Source: Bradyrhizobium zhanjiangense
Lineage (GTDB): Bacteria > Pseudomonadota > Alphaproteobacteria > Rhizobiales > Xanthobacteraceae
Reading direction: 5' to 3'
DNA length: 64,000 nt
Assembly (NCBI RefSeq): GCF_004114935.1
Contig: NZ_CP022221.1
Span: forward strand, 7,771,001-7,835,000
Below, one piece after another: positions 54,305-63,659 of this stretch. The notes beneath the pieces were generated by a model, which was not told the DNA's origin, searched no databases, and saw only the letters and a program-made list of their open reading frames with translations. Positions within the stretch are counted from its first letter, which is position 1. Each line of letters begins with the position of its first letter. A program made the translations under genes and the position numbers.

Positions 54305-55231
54305 ATGTCCAGCTTCTTCACCTCGCGCCTGTTCTTCATCTCGCTCGCGCTCGTCATCATCGCGGCAACGCTGCCGCTCTACGTCTCCGGCTACGTGCTC
54401 GGCCTGCTCACCGTCGCGTTCTATTTCGGCGTGTTCGCGATGGCCTGGGACCTCTTGTTCGGCTTTGCCGGCGAAGTCAATTTCGGGCCGACCTTCCTGA
54501 TCGGCGTCGGCGCCTACGCCGCCGGCATCCTCAATGCCCAGTTCGGCTGGTCGGTTTATCTCTGCATCGTCCTCGGCGCCCTCGCCTCCGTCGTCGCCGG
54601 TCTTGTGCTGGCGCTGCCGGCCTTGCGGGTGCGCGGGCCCTATTTCGGCCTGACCACGCTGGTTGCGGTGCTGATGCTGCAGAATTTCATCGTGGTGTTC
54701 GCCGACCTCACCGGCGGCGAGATCGGGCTCACCATCCCCGATGTCATCTCCATCAATGCCGGCACGAACTACTGGATCGCGCTCGGCTTCATGACGATCT
54801 CGGCGGCGATCCTCTACGGCCTGTCGCAATCGCCTGTTGGACTCGTGCTGCAGGCCAGCGGCCAGGATCCGGTGCAGGCTGGCGCGCTCGGCTTCAACAT
54901 CGTCAAGCACAAGCTCGCCGCCTTCATCGTCAGCGCGTTCTTCTCGGGGCTGTCGGGCGCGCTGCTGGTGTTCTACTTCGGCACCGCCTCGGTCGGCACC
55001 GTCGTCGACGTCGCGGTCGGCGTCAACGTCATCGTCTCCGCCGTGCTCGGCGGCCGCCGCACCGTGCTTGGCGCGGCGTTGGGCGCGATCTTCCTGATCG
55101 TCGCCGGCGAATTCTTGCGGCCGACCGGTGAGCTCGCGACCTTCATCGTCTCGGCGGTCGCGCTCCTCGTCGTGCTGTTCTTCCCCGGCGGCTTCCTCGG
55201 AGCGGCCCTCTCGCGCGAGGCGCGCTCGTGA
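54305..55231 (+). CDS. livM: branched-chain amino acid-type ABC permease LivM
   Basis: 308 residues with about ten helices; LivM marks are GFAGEVNFGPTFLIGVGAYA, LRVRGPYFGLTTLVAVLMLQ and GAALGAIFLIVAGEFLRPT. GGAGG lies before ATG 54305. The stop overlaps the next gene's start. Confidence 0.9.
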   Translation: MSSFFTSRLFFISLALVIIAATLPLYVSGYVLGLLTVAFYFGVFAMAWDLLFGFAGEVNFGPTFLIGVGAYAAGILNAQFGWSVYLCIVLGALASVVAGLVLALPALRVRGPYFGLTTLVAVLMLQNFIVVFADLTGGEIGLTIPDVISINAGTNYWIALGFMTISAAILYGLSQSPVGLVLQASGQDPVQAGALGFNIVKHKLAAFIVSAFFSGLSGALLVFYFGTASVGTVVDVAVGVNVIVSAVLGGRRTVLGAALGAIFLIVAGEFLRPTGELATFIVSAVALLVVLFFPGGFLGAALSREARS

Positions 55232-56712
55232 TGGATATGAGGCTTTCAAACCGGGCCGTGCTCGAAGTTCGCGGCCTGACCAAACGCTTCGGTGGCTTAA
55301 CCGCGGTGAAGAACCTCGGCTTCGAGGTCAACGCCGGCGAGATCTTTGGCCTGATCGGGCCGAACGGCTCGGGCAAGTCGACCGCGATGAAGAGCGTGAT
55401 GGGCATCGAGCGCCCGACATCAGGTGAAGTCGTCTTCGAGGGCGAGGACGTCGCCGGCCTGCCCGCGCACAAGATCGCGCGCAAAGGCTTTGGCATGGTG
55501 TTCCAGCACTCGCGGCCGCTGAACCGGCAAACAGTGCTGGAAAACATCATGGTGGCGCTGCTGCCGGACAGCCTGTTCATGCTGTTTCCGGACAAGGCGC
55601 TGGTCGAGCGCGCCAAATGGATCGCCGAGCGCGTCGGGCTCGGCGCAGTCATGAACCGCCGCCCGCCGACGCTGCCGTTTGCCGATCTGCGCCGGCTCGA
55701 GCTTGCCAAGGCGATCGCGCGTGACCCCAAGGTCGTATTGGTCGACGAGCCCTTCGCCGGCCTGACGCGGGCCGAGGTCGACATCTTCTCCGACCTGATC
55801 CGCAGCTTTCGCGACGAGGGCCGCGCGGTGATGCTGGTCGACCACAACGTCAAGAGCGTCGCCGCCCTCGTCGACCGCGTGCTCGCGATGTATCTCGGCG
55901 AGGAGATCGTCACCGGCAGGGCCGACGACGTGATGAGGAACGAGACCGTGCGTCGCGTCTATCTCGGCGGCGCCATCGAGACCCATGCGCGGCCCGAGAC
56001 CAGCTTCAAGGACAAGGTGCCGCTGCTCCAGGTCGAGAATGTCAGCGTGTTCTACGGCAAGGCCCAGGCGCTGGAGAACGTCTCGATCCACGTCCATGAG
56101 GGCGAGTTCGTCTCGGTCGTTGGCCTCAACGGCGCCGGCAAGACCACGCTGTTCAACACCATCTCCGGCTTCCTGCCCTATAGTGGCGAGATCGTCCGTG
56201 GCGGCGAGAAGCTGCGCGGCATCAGCCCAGCCAGGATCGCGCGCAGCGGCCTCGTGCAGTGCCCGGAATCGCGCGAGCTGTTCGGCGAGATGAGCGTGCG
56301 GGAAAACCTCGATCTCGGTGGCCAGCACCTTTCCGATGACAAGCGCGCGGCACAGCTCGCCTGGCTGTTCGAGCTGTTCCCGATCCTGAAAGAGCGCCAG
56401 GGGCAATTGGCACAGACGCTCTCCGGCGGCGAGCAGCAGATGCTGGCGATCGGCCGCGCATTGATGATGCAGCCGCAGATCCTGATCCTGGACGAGCCGA
56501 CGCTGGGCCTTGCCCCCGTCATCCTCGAGCAACTGTCCAAGGCGCTGACCAAGTTGCGGCAAACCACGTCGATCACGGTGTTGCTCGGCGAGCAGAACGT
56601 GACCTTCGCGCTGCCGCATGCCGACCGGGTCTATGTGCTGGAGCATGCAAGGATCGTCTGGGAAGGCGATCCCGGCCGCTTCGCGAGCGAGGCCGGCGCC
56701 GATTTTCTTTGA
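55228..56712 (+). CDS. fused LivG-LivF ABC ATPase
   Basis: 494 residues with two ABC domains in one chain. LivG-like half: Walker A GPNGSGKST at 44-52, Walker B VVLVDEPFAG at 169-178, but the signature motif is LPFADLRR (149-156) in place of LSxGQ, which may weaken one ATP site. LivF-like half: Walker A GLNGAGKTT at 299-307, signature LSGGEQQ at 398-404, Walker B LILDEPTLGL. Usually LivG and LivF are separate proteins that pair in the transporter. Start GTG 55228 or ATG 55231, both overlapping the livM stop. Confidence 0.88.
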   Translation: MMDMRLSNRAVLEVRGLTKRFGGLTAVKNLGFEVNAGEIFGLIGPNGSGKSTAMKSVMGIERPTSGEVVFEGEDVAGLPAHKIARKGFGMVFQHSRPLNRQTVLENIMVALLPDSLFMLFPDKALVERAKWIAERVGLGAVMNRRPPTLPFADLRRLELAKAIARDPKVVLVDEPFAGLTRAEVDIFSDLIRSFRDEGRAVMLVDHNVKSVAALVDRVLAMYLGEEIVTGRADDVMRNETVRRVYLGGAIETHARPETSFKDKVPLLQVENVSVFYGKAQALENVSIHVHEGEFVSVVGLNGAGKTTLFNTISGFLPYSGEIVRGGEKLRGISPARIARSGLVQCPESRELFGEMSVRENLDLGGQHLSDDKRAAQLAWLFELFPILKERQGQLAQTLSGGEQQMLAIGRALMMQPQILILDEPTLGLAPVILEQLSKALTKLRQTTSITVLLGEQNVTFALPHADRVYVLEHARIVWEGDPGRFASEAGADFL

Positions 56713-56753
56713 GTCCGTCAACATCAACAAAAAACGTGGAAAAGGAAACGACC

Positions 56754-57989
56754 ATGCGACCATTAGTTCTCAACAGCAGCCTGCTCGCCTCCGCGCTGGC
56801 GCTGTGCCTCGCGGCACCCGCCTACGCGCAGTCGACCGATCCGATCAAGATCGGCGTCATCGCCGAGGTGCAGTCGATCGCCGGTGCGGCGACGCCGGGC
56901 GGCGCGCAGATCGCTGCCGACGAGATCAACGCCAAGGGCGGCGTGCTCGGCCGCAAGATCGAGATCGTCACCTACGACAACAAGAGCTCGTCCGCGGATT
57001 CCGTGCGCGCCTTCCAGCGCGCGGTCAGCGAGGACAAGGTCTCCGCGGTGATCGCGAGCTATATCAGCGAGGTCGTTCTGGCGCTGGAGCCCTGGGCGGC
57101 GCGCCTGAAGATGCCGCTGATCACGCCAGGGGCCGCCTCGAACGAGATCACCAAGGCGATCCACAACGACTACGAGAAGAACAAGTACACCTTTCATGGC
57201 TACTTGACTTCGGCAGCCCAAGCCCAGCTCGTCTGCGACGCCGCCAAGGATCTGCTCGTCGACAAGCTCAAGTTCAAGACCGTCGCGATCATGAGCGAGG
57301 ACGCCGCCTGGACCAAGCCGCTCGACGTCGGCTACGAGGCATGCCTGCCGAAGGCCGGCCTCAAGGTGGTCGAGCACGTCCGCTTCTCGCCTGACACCAC
57401 CGACTTCACGCCGATCTTCAACAACATCGAAGGCAAGAAGCCCGACGTGATCGTTACCGGCATCTCCCATGTCGGCGTGCAGCCGACGGTGCAGTGGAAG
57501 AACCAGCAGGTGCCGATCCCGATGTTCGGCATCAGCGCGCAGGCGCTGAGCCCGACCTTCTGGAAGGACACCAATGGCGCGGCCGACGGCATACCGTCGC
57601 TGGCGGTGGCCACGCCCGACGTCGCCGTCACTCCCAAGACGAAGCCGTTCGCGGCCGCCTTCAAGGCCAAGTTCGGCACGCCGCCGGCCTATACCGGCTA
57701 CACCGCCTATGACGAGGTCTACTTCATCACGGAAGCCATCAAGCGCGCCGGTTCGACCGATCCCGACAAGATGGTCGCCGAGCTCGAGAAGACCGATTAC
57801 GAGGGCACGATCGGCCGCATCCAGTTCTACGGCAAGAACGACGAGTTCACCCACGGCATCAAGTCAGGCCCCGGCGCTGTCACCGGCCTCGTCTTCCAGT
57901 GGCAGGACTCCAAGCAGGTCGTGGTCTGGCCCGAGAAGATCGCGGAAGGCAAGATGAAGTTTCCGACCTTCGTCAAGCTGTCGCAGTAA
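56754..57989 (+). CDS. branched-chain amino acid-type ABC substrate-binding protein (LivK-like)
   Basis: 411 residues with a signal peptide (LLASALALCLAAPAYA). Peripla_BP_6 features: KIGVIAEVQSIAGAATPGGA, DEINAKGGVLGRKIEIVTYD, AFQRAVSEDKVSAVIASY, LITPGAASNEITKAIH. AAGGAAACGACC precedes ATG 56754. It completes the liv unit livH-livM-livGF-livK and is followed by a terminator. The real ligand is unknown. Confidence 0.9.
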   Translation: MRPLVLNSSLLASALALCLAAPAYAQSTDPIKIGVIAEVQSIAGAATPGGAQIAADEINAKGGVLGRKIEIVTYDNKSSSADSVRAFQRAVSEDKVSAVIASYISEVVLALEPWAARLKMPLITPGAASNEITKAIHNDYEKNKYTFHGYLTSAAQAQLVCDAAKDLLVDKLKFKTVAIMSEDAAWTKPLDVGYEACLPKAGLKVVEHVRFSPDTTDFTPIFNNIEGKKPDVIVTGISHVGVQPTVQWKNQQVPIPMFGISAQALSPTFWKDTNGAADGIPSLAVATPDVAVTPKTKPFAAAFKAKFGTPPAYTGYTAYDEVYFITEAIKRAGSTDPDKMVAELEKTDYEGTIGRIQFYGKNDEFTHGIKSGPGAVTGLVFQWQDSKQVVVWPEKIAEGKMKFPTFVKLSQ

Positions 57990-58007
57990 CCAGTCGCATC
58001 GACAGGA

Positions 58008-58042
58008 AGCCCATCGCTCCGCGCGGAGTGATGGGCTTTTTG
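58008..58042 (+). terminator. terminator after livK-like gene
   Basis: AGCCCATCGCTCCGC and GCGGAGTGATGGGCT form an interrupted stem, and TTTTT follows at the end. Confidence 0.8.
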
Positions 58043-58174
58043 CTGCCTTTCGCAGATGCGTTCTACGCCGCCGCCTGCCCTATCGACCTTGGGCGATGTT
58101 GACTTTCGCCATCCCGCTCCCAATACTTCGCAAAAATAACAGCCAAATATCCAAATTAATTGAGGGAGGATAGG

Positions 58175-59485
58175 ATGCCGACTTCACGCAGGCAACTGCT
58201 GAAGACCTCGGCGGCTGCCGCCGCCGTACTCAGCCTCGATTGGACACGGGCCCAGGCCCAAGCCGAGAATTTGCGAATTGGCGTCATCTACGATCTGACC
58301 GGCCCGTTCGCCGCAGGCGGTTCGGTCGCCTCTTCGATCGGTGCGCAGATTGCCATCGATCTCGTCAACGAGAAGGGCGGGATCGGAGGCAAGACCAAGA
58401 TCGTGCCTGTTGCCGCCGACTCCCAGAGCAAGCCGGACGTCGCCATCAACGAGGCCGAACGCCTGATCAACCAGGAGAAGGTCGATATCCTCAACGGCGT
58501 CTATGCGAGCTCGCATGCCGTGCCGCTCGCCGCCAGGGTCGAGCAGCAGAAGAAGATCCTCTGGATCACGACCGCGGTCTCGACCGCCGTGTTCAAGGAC
58601 AAGAATCTGCAATACGTCTTCCGCGCGCAGATTCATTCCGACCAGTATGGGCAGGCCTTTGCAAGCTTCATCAACGAGCATGCGAAAGCCAAGCTCGGCA
58701 TCGACCCCAAGGAGGTCAAGGTCGCATTGATCCACGAGGACGGCCCCTATGGCGTCGGCGTTGCCTCCGCCGACGAGGCCTACGCCAAGCAGGCCGGCAT
58801 CCAGGTGGTGCTGCGCGAGGGATATTCGGCCTCGGCGCCCGATCTCTCGGTGCTGGTCACCAAGATCAAGCGCGCCAAGGCCGACGTGATCTCGCACGCA
58901 GGCTACAACCCCGACATCACCCTGTTCCTGCGCCAGGCCCGCGAGAGCGGCTTGCGTTTCAAGATGCTGTTCGGGGCCGGCGCCGGCTACAGCCAGCTCG
59001 ACAAGCTGCGCGCGACTTTCGGTGCCGACATCGACAATTTCTGCAACATCGATCCGGTGCCGGCGCAGCTGCTCGATCCCGCCAAGCTCGCGCCGGGCAT
59101 GGGCGATCTGATCAAGACCATGGTCTCGCGCTACCAGGCCAAGACCGGCGCGACCGACGTGCCGCCACACTGCTCGATGGGTTTTAACCAGACCTGGGTG
59201 CTGCTCAACAATGTGCTGCCGATCGCCAAGGAGAAGTACGGTAGCTTCGAGCCCGAGGCCGTTCGCAAAGCAGCGCTCGACGTCGACATCCCCGCCGGTG
59301 GCACCATCCAGGGCTATGGCGTGAAATTCTTCCCGCCGGGCACGCCGCTCTCCGGCCAGAACGAGCGTTCGACCCCGGTCGTGATGCAGAATGCCGGCGA
59401 GCACATCTCGGTTGTGTGGCCGACGAATATCCGGACGCGGGAGCCGGTCTTCCCGCTGCCGAAGGGCTCGACCTACGGGGCGTGA
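58175..59485 (+). CDS. Tat-type ABC transporter substrate-binding protein
   Basis: 436 residues with a twin-arginine signal (SRRQLLKTSAAAAAVLSL). A Peripla_BP_6 domain follows: IGVIYDLTGPFAAGGSVASS, DLVNEKGGIGGKTKIV, NEAERLINQEKVDILNGVYA, ITTAVSTAVFKDKNLQYVFR. It is a second binding protein next to the liv genes and may widen the range of ligands. ATG 58175 follows GGGAGGATAGG, so the TTG at 58160 is not needed. Confidence 0.88.
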   Translation: MPTSRRQLLKTSAAAAAVLSLDWTRAQAQAENLRIGVIYDLTGPFAAGGSVASSIGAQIAIDLVNEKGGIGGKTKIVPVAADSQSKPDVAINEAERLINQEKVDILNGVYASSHAVPLAARVEQQKKILWITTAVSTAVFKDKNLQYVFRAQIHSDQYGQAFASFINEHAKAKLGIDPKEVKVALIHEDGPYGVGVASADEAYAKQAGIQVVLREGYSASAPDLSVLVTKIKRAKADVISHAGYNPDITLFLRQARESGLRFKMLFGAGAGYSQLDKLRATFGADIDNFCNIDPVPAQLLDPAKLAPGMGDLIKTMVSRYQAKTGATDVPPHCSMGFNQTWVLLNNVLPIAKEKYGSFEPEAVRKAALDVDIPAGGTIQGYGVKFFPPGTPLSGQNERSTPVVMQNAGEHISVVWPTNIRTREPVFPLPKGSTYGA

Positions 59486-59542
59486 GGCGCGGCGCGAGCG
59501 GTCCACCCTCCCCCTCCAGGGGAGGGTAAAGAGCAGCACTCC
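59486..59542. repeat. short CTCCCC hairpin between convergent genes
   Basis: CCCTCCCCCTCCAGGGGAGGG at 59506 is a small member of the dispersed repeat family and could end transcripts from both sides. Confidence 0.5.
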
Positions 59543-60712
59543 CTACAACACCACCCTTCTTCCCTCCTCCGCCGCCCAATACCCGGCGTAGTTCACCTTG
59601 ATCGTCTCGTACGCCAGCGCGAGGTCCGAGAGCGGCGGCCGACCCGTCGCGGCGCATTCCATGAAGTCCTGGATCTCCTGCAAATATCCGCGCGTCCATT
59701 CCTCCTCGAGGCAGACATATTGCCAGCCGGTTTTGCGGTCGACCTTTTCCGTGATGTAGACGCTGGCGAGCTTCTCCTCGCTGGTCTGGTAGCTCATCAG
59801 ATGCGTGTTCGGGGTGATGTTGGCGAACAGCGAGCCGCCGGACGTGTAGGTCTCGATCAGGTTGCGCACGCCGCCCATGATCATGTCGCCGGAGAACACC
59901 GTCGCCTTGGTGCCGTCGGAGAAGGTCACCGTCAGCGCGCCCCAATCCTCGACATCGACCGGATTGGCCTTGATGTAGGTGCGTTCTTCGCTCTTGAGGC
60001 CAGCGGTAACGTTGCCGACATCGCAAGTGACGCTGGCGACGCCGATGGTCTCGCCACGCGCCTTGGCCTCGACCTGCTTCAGATAAAGCACGGCCGAGAG
60101 CGGGTGACAGCCCATGCGGATCAGCGAGCCGCCGCCCGTCATCGCCCATTGCGCGGCATGCGCGGCGTGCGAGCCGGAATGGCTCTCCTCGCCTTTCATG
60201 AACAGGATCTTGTCTTTCGTCGCCTTGATGATCTCGGCGGTCTTGGTCACCGCGGGCGCGTAGATCCAGTCCTCGGCATACATGAACAATTTTCCGCTAC
60301 GCTCGATCGCGGCCCGCGTCGCGTCCATCTCCTCCAGCACGCGCTCGTACATCAGCGCCTTCGGCACATGCTTGCCGATCGGCCGCGCATCGCCCTCGCG
60401 GCCGAAATAGCCCGCAAACGGCTTTTCGCAGATGACGTGCTTGCCCGCCTGTATGCCGGCGACGATCATCTCGGCATGAAGGTTGGGCGGGGTGCAGATG
60501 TCGATGACATCGAGCTCGCGGTCCGCGATCACTTCCGCGAAGCTGCGATAGACGCGCGGGATGTTGTGGCGGGTCGCGAACTCGACCACGTGATCGCCGC
60601 GCGCAGCCACTGCCGCAACCTCGACGTCCACGCCATAGACGCGCCGGAACGCATACATGTGCAGCTCCGACACGAAGCCGCAGCCGACGAGTCCCACTCT
60701 GATCCTGGCCAT
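59543..60712 (-). CDS. Gfo/Idh/MocA family oxidoreductase
   Basis: 389 residues. The Rossmann motif is VGLVGCGFVSELHMYAF at the N-terminus, then DVIDICTPPNLHAEMIVAGI and GKHVICEKPFAGYFG (the conserved EKP), and further GGGSLIRMGCHPLSAVLYL, the substrate-side His. NAD(P)-dependent oxidation or reduction of a sugar or cyclitol is likely. A role in the same pathway as the adjoining transporter is inferred from position. Start ATG 60712. Confidence 0.87.
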   Translation of the reverse strand: MARIRVGLVGCGFVSELHMYAFRRVYGVDVEVAAVAARGDHVVEFATRHNIPRVYRSFAEVIADRELDVIDICTPPNLHAEMIVAGIQAGKHVICEKPFAGYFGREGDARPIGKHVPKALMYERVLEEMDATRAAIERSGKLFMYAEDWIYAPAVTKTAEIIKATKDKILFMKGEESHSGSHAAHAAQWAMTGGGSLIRMGCHPLSAVLYLKQVEAKARGETIGVASVTCDVGNVTAGLKSEERTYIKANPVDVEDWGALTVTFSDGTKATVFSGDMIMGGVRNLIETYTSGGSLFANITPNTHLMSYQTSEEKLASVYITEKVDRKTGWQYVCLEEEWTRGYLQEIQDFMECAATGRPPLSDLALAYETIKVNYAGYWAAEEGRRVVL

Positions 60713-60760
60713 AGCGCCCTCACCCCTTGCTTTGGGTGGCACTATAGCCCGCTTGCCGGC

Positions 60761-61075
60761 CTAATCCACCGAGACCCGCACCACGCCGGCGCTCATCATG
60801 CCCAGTGCGCGGGCGGCGGGCACCGAGAGATCGACGATGCGGCCGCGGATGAACGGGCCACGATCGTTGACGCGGCACTGAATCGTTCGTCCGCTGAAGG
60901 ATACCCTCAGCACGGTGCCGAAAGGACGCGTCCGGTGCGCGCATGTCAGCTCGCCACCTTTACCTGCCTTTCCATATCCGTAGTACGAAGCAAGCCCGCT
61001 TTCGGCGCGGGCAACGGAAAAGGCAAAAAGCAAAAAGCTGGCAAGAGATATCAATAGCGTCGTCTGCGCTTGCAC
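60761..61075 (-). CDS. RlpA-like protein (double-psi beta-barrel)
   Basis: 104 residues from GTG 61075 with GGGAGG ideally upstream. A signal peptide (LLISLASFLLFAFSVARA) is followed by the DPBB core: GLASYYGYGKAGKGGELTCA, RPFGTVLRVSF, RVNDRGPFIRGRIVDLSVPA and ALGMMSAGVVRVSV. RlpA proteins are septal lytic transglycosylases acting on peptidoglycan; this one lacks the SPOR domain, so it is a short variant. The catalytic Asp in NDRGP is present. Confidence 0.82.
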   Translation of the reverse strand: MQAQTTLLISLASFLLFAFSVARAESGLASYYGYGKAGKGGELTCAHRTRPFGTVLRVSFSGRTIQCRVNDRGPFIRGRIVDLSVPAARALGMMSAGVVRVSVD

Positions 61076-61141
61076 GGCACCCTCCCGGTTACCCCTGCCC
61101 GGCGCTGCCAACGTCGCTTTGTTCCCCAAGGTTCCCAAAAG

Positions 61142-61164
61142 ACTGCCGGGCGGTGCCCGGCAGT
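61142..61164 (-). terminator. terminator of the CmcJ-like gene
   Basis: ACTGCCGGGC and GCCCGGCAGT form a perfect 10-base stem with a 3-base loop, 15 bases past the stop; CTTTTG follows on the minus strand. Confidence 0.65.
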
Positions 61165-61178
61165 GCCATCACACTTTG

Positions 61179-62024
61179 TTACCGATTGTGAAACACCAAC
61201 GTGCGCACCTCGATGCTCTCGCGCGGGGCGGCATCTCGCGGTGAGGTCGGATCGACGAAGGCCGTGTGCGGCCCGAACCGCGTGCGGCCGTCGGTTGCGG
61301 AGTCATAACACTTGAGCAGCAGCGCCTCGTCCGGCGTCATCTCGGGGAAATAGAACCAGCGGTGGTTCGGATTGTACTTCACCGAATAGGTCTCGCCGCG
61401 GCGATTGGGATAGATCAAATCGGAGGCCACGAGATCATCGGGCGCAACCGTCGTGCCGTCGGCCATCGCCAACGGTGAATCGCGCAAGGGGCCGCGGATC
61501 GGCCGCCACAGATTGATCACCTGCACGCGCCCCTTCAGCAACTCTTCGGCTTCGTCAGGCAAGTGCTCGCGCACGCGATTGGCGCCGGAGACGCCGGTCT
61601 GGTCGACATGCACGCGCGTCGCCGGCTGGCGCGGGCCGCCACCACGAATGTCGGCGGCGCCTTCGACGCGCTTGCGCACGGTATGATCGAAGATGACGAC
61701 ACGATCGGCCTTCAGCATCGCCCGCAGGAACGCCTCGACGGCGGGATAGTGGACGGCGCGAATTTCCTCGTCGTTGTAAAAATCCTTCACCTGCGTCGGA
61801 TGGCGCACCAGCGCAAAGCCTTCGCGATCGAGCGAGAAGTTCTGCGCAATCAGCCGCGCGTCAAAGATCGGGACCTGATGCGGCTCGGCAAGCGCCGTGC
61901 TCTTGGGCTCGCCCGGGGGCGGATCGAAGGCGTAGGTACGCGGTTTGGCTGATGTCGGTGCGAGATAGTTGAGTTCGGCAGTGACGAAGGGAAGCGATTC
62001 GATTTTTGTTTCTTGCAGGCCCAT
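61179..62024 (-). CDS. CmcJ/NvfI-like oxidoreductase
   Basis: 281 residues from ATG 62024, with GGGAGA upstream. Features of the CmcJ/NvfI (AsaB) family are PVTAELNYLAP-like start (LPFVTAELNYLAP), FDARLIAQNFSLDREGFALV, VHVDQTGVSGANRVREHLPD, VINLWRPIRGPLRDSPLAM and FYFPEMTPDEALLLKCYDS. Known members act in cephamycin and asperaculane-type biosynthesis and in fungal hydroxylations; most bacterial members have no known substrate. HxD in VHVDQT could bind iron. Confidence 0.8.
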   Translation of the reverse strand: MGLQETKIESLPFVTAELNYLAPTSAKPRTYAFDPPPGEPKSTALAEPHQVPIFDARLIAQNFSLDREGFALVRHPTQVKDFYNDEEIRAVHYPAVEAFLRAMLKADRVVIFDHTVRKRVEGAADIRGGGPRQPATRVHVDQTGVSGANRVREHLPDEAEELLKGRVQVINLWRPIRGPLRDSPLAMADGTTVAPDDLVASDLIYPNRRGETYSVKYNPNHRWFYFPEMTPDEALLLKCYDSATDGRTRFGPHTAFVDPTSPRDAAPRESIEVRTLVFHNR

Positions 62025-62358
62025 GGCCGGTCTCCCGATGTGGTCGTCGGATTGATTTTTGCCGCGGAGCCGCGGGGTGCAAGGGAGCAGGTGCAAATAG
62101 CAATGACGATGTTGTCAGACGTGAAGAACGAAGAAGGAAAACGTCGAGGAATGCGAGTACCATGGAAGCAGTGTCTCGACTCACGGATGCTTGAGAACTT
62201 CGTGAGGTTTCGTGCCCCGGACGCAGCGCAGCGCTTCTTCAGCGATGCGCTGCTGAGCCGGGGCCTATCCAACCGAGAGAGCATTCTGTGCGGCATGGGT
62301 CCCGGCTCTGCGGAGCAGCGTTTCACGCTGCGCCGCGTCCGGGACACGAGAGGCTGCG
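62025..62358. repeat. intergenic region with CCGGACGCAGCGCAGCG repeat
   Basis: 62214-62350 contains CCCGGACGCAGCGCAGCGCT on the left and CACGCTGCGCCGCGTCCGGG on the right, an imperfect long hairpin of a type common in Bradyrhizobium. No gene is seen. Confidence 0.6.
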
Positions 62359-62583
62359 CTACAATCCCGCCTTCGCGATTGCTTCGGCGAACGAACGGTC
62401 CACGATCTCCGCGGCATCCAGCTTCTGCTTGATCAGGCCCCAGCGGAAGTAGAGGTCGATCGTGCTCTGCTCGTCCGCGACCACGCCATCGTCGATCGGC
62501 GCGATGCGGATCTTTGCGCGCGAGAGCCAGTTCTGTGGCACGGCGGTTGGAATGCCTTCGGACTGCGCCGCGAGCTCGCTCAA
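62359..62583 (-). pseudogene. C-terminal remnant of an ABC substrate-binding protein
   Basis: The minus strand encodes SEGIPTAVPQNWLSRAKIRI, VVADEQSTIDLYFRWGLIKQ and AAEIVDRSFAEAIAKAG up to a stop at 62359, like the end of an NMT1/taurine-type binding protein. Upstream of 62583 the sequence is a CTCTCCCGC repeat block, so the rest of the gene is gone or moved. Confidence 0.5.
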
Positions 62584-62700
62584 CCTCTCCCGCTTGCGGG
62601 AGAGGTCGGCGCAGCGCGCCGGGTGAGGGCTTTCTCCTCTGGGGGTTCTCGTCCGTGGAGACACCCCCACCCCGACCCCCCCCCGCAAGCGGGAGAGGGA
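62581..62700. repeat. CTCTCCCGC palindromes next to the binding-protein remnant
   Basis: CCTCTCCCGCTTGCGGGAGAGG at 62584 and CCCCCGCAAGCGGGAGAGGG near 62681 are further copies of the repeat family, enclosing a short spacer. Confidence 0.7.
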
Positions 62701-62860
62701 GCGCACTGTGTTCGCGGCAATAGGCAAATCCAGCAAGGCAAAGGGCGGCGAGATGCGCGGCCTTCGCCTAAGCCAGGCCCGCTGCATCTCGCCGCGATCG
62801 TGCTCGCGCATCTGGCCTGCATGAGCCTGATCGTGTGGCTTTCGCTTTAGCCGCGTGAAA

Positions 62861-63280
62861 TCACCAATAGGCACGGTAGTACGGACGCGGATACGGCCGA
62901 TAGCCATAATAAGGCCGATAGTACCGGCGATAGCCATAGTACCGCGGATAGGCGTAGGCCGGCCCGTAGCCGTAATAGGCCGGCGCATAACCATAGCCGT
63001 ATCCCGGATATCCATAGCCGCCGTAATATGGGCCGCCATAATAGCCATAGCCGTACGGCGCGCCGCTGGCGATGGCGCCGCCGATGATCGCGCCAGCCGC
63101 GAGGCCACCGAGGCCCCATCCCCAGCCGCCGCGCCAATGCACCTGCGCGACATCATCACCGGCCGCGGCCTTCATGGTCGCGACGTTGGTCGGCATCGGA
63201 CCCGCCGCAGCCTGCTCGATTTGGCCGGCCATGACCACGCCGGCCAGCGAACAGGCAATTGCCGTTTTCCAGATCCTCAT
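62861..63280 (-). CDS. exported Gly/Tyr-rich protein
   Basis: 139 residues from ATG 63280, with GGGAGTAGGACG upstream. A signal peptide (TAIACSLAGVVMAGQIEQAAA) is followed by a mature part that starts with HWRGGWGWGLGGLAAGAIIG and becomes a Tyr/Gly/Pro repeat region (YGYYGGPYYGGYGYPGYGYG and on). Such proteins are common in Bradyrhizobium and may be surface or stress-related; the function is unknown. Confidence 0.72.
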   Translation of the reverse strand: MRIWKTAIACSLAGVVMAGQIEQAAAGPMPTNVATMKAAAGDDVAQVHWRGGWGWGLGGLAAGAIIGGAIASGAPYGYGYYGGPYYGGYGYPGYGYGYAPAYYGYGPAYAYPRYYGYRRYYRPYYGYRPYPRPYYRAYW

Positions 63281-63659
63281 CGTCCTACTCCCTGTCTGAC
63301 GTTTCGCTTGAAAAAGGATCGCAACACCATGATCGGACATCCTTGCGCCAAGTCAAAGCGCCAAGTCAAAGCCCGGACTTTGCGTGCGGCGCACAAGTCC
63401 CGTTCACACCCAGCTGCGAAATGGTCGCCGGCACGTGAGGCCCAACGATCTGCTCCGCCCGATGTGACAGCGGCGCGACGCTGTAGCACTTCGGCCACGG
63501 CAAAGACATCAAGGCAAAGCATTAAGCTTCCCGTTGCGCGCAACCAACAACCCACTTCCCGATTTACTATTCGTACCGTTACTATCGGTTCCAATGAGCG
63601 CGGGACCGCGGGGCTTCTCGCGACAAAAAGCCCGGCATGCCAGAGTGTGGGAGGATGAC
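63281..63659. other. intergenic region before glgC
   Basis: A 13-base tandem duplication (GCGCCAAGTCAAA twice, 63345-63370) is present. No gene or known RNA is recognised. GGGAGGATGAC before 63660 is the glgC ribosome site. Confidence 0.5.

Noticed and set aside
62359..63159. 266-codon minus-strand frame as one gene
   Set aside because: Its N-terminal two thirds are the shadow of the Gly/Tyr-rich gene and a repeat block; only the last 65 or so codons look like protein.
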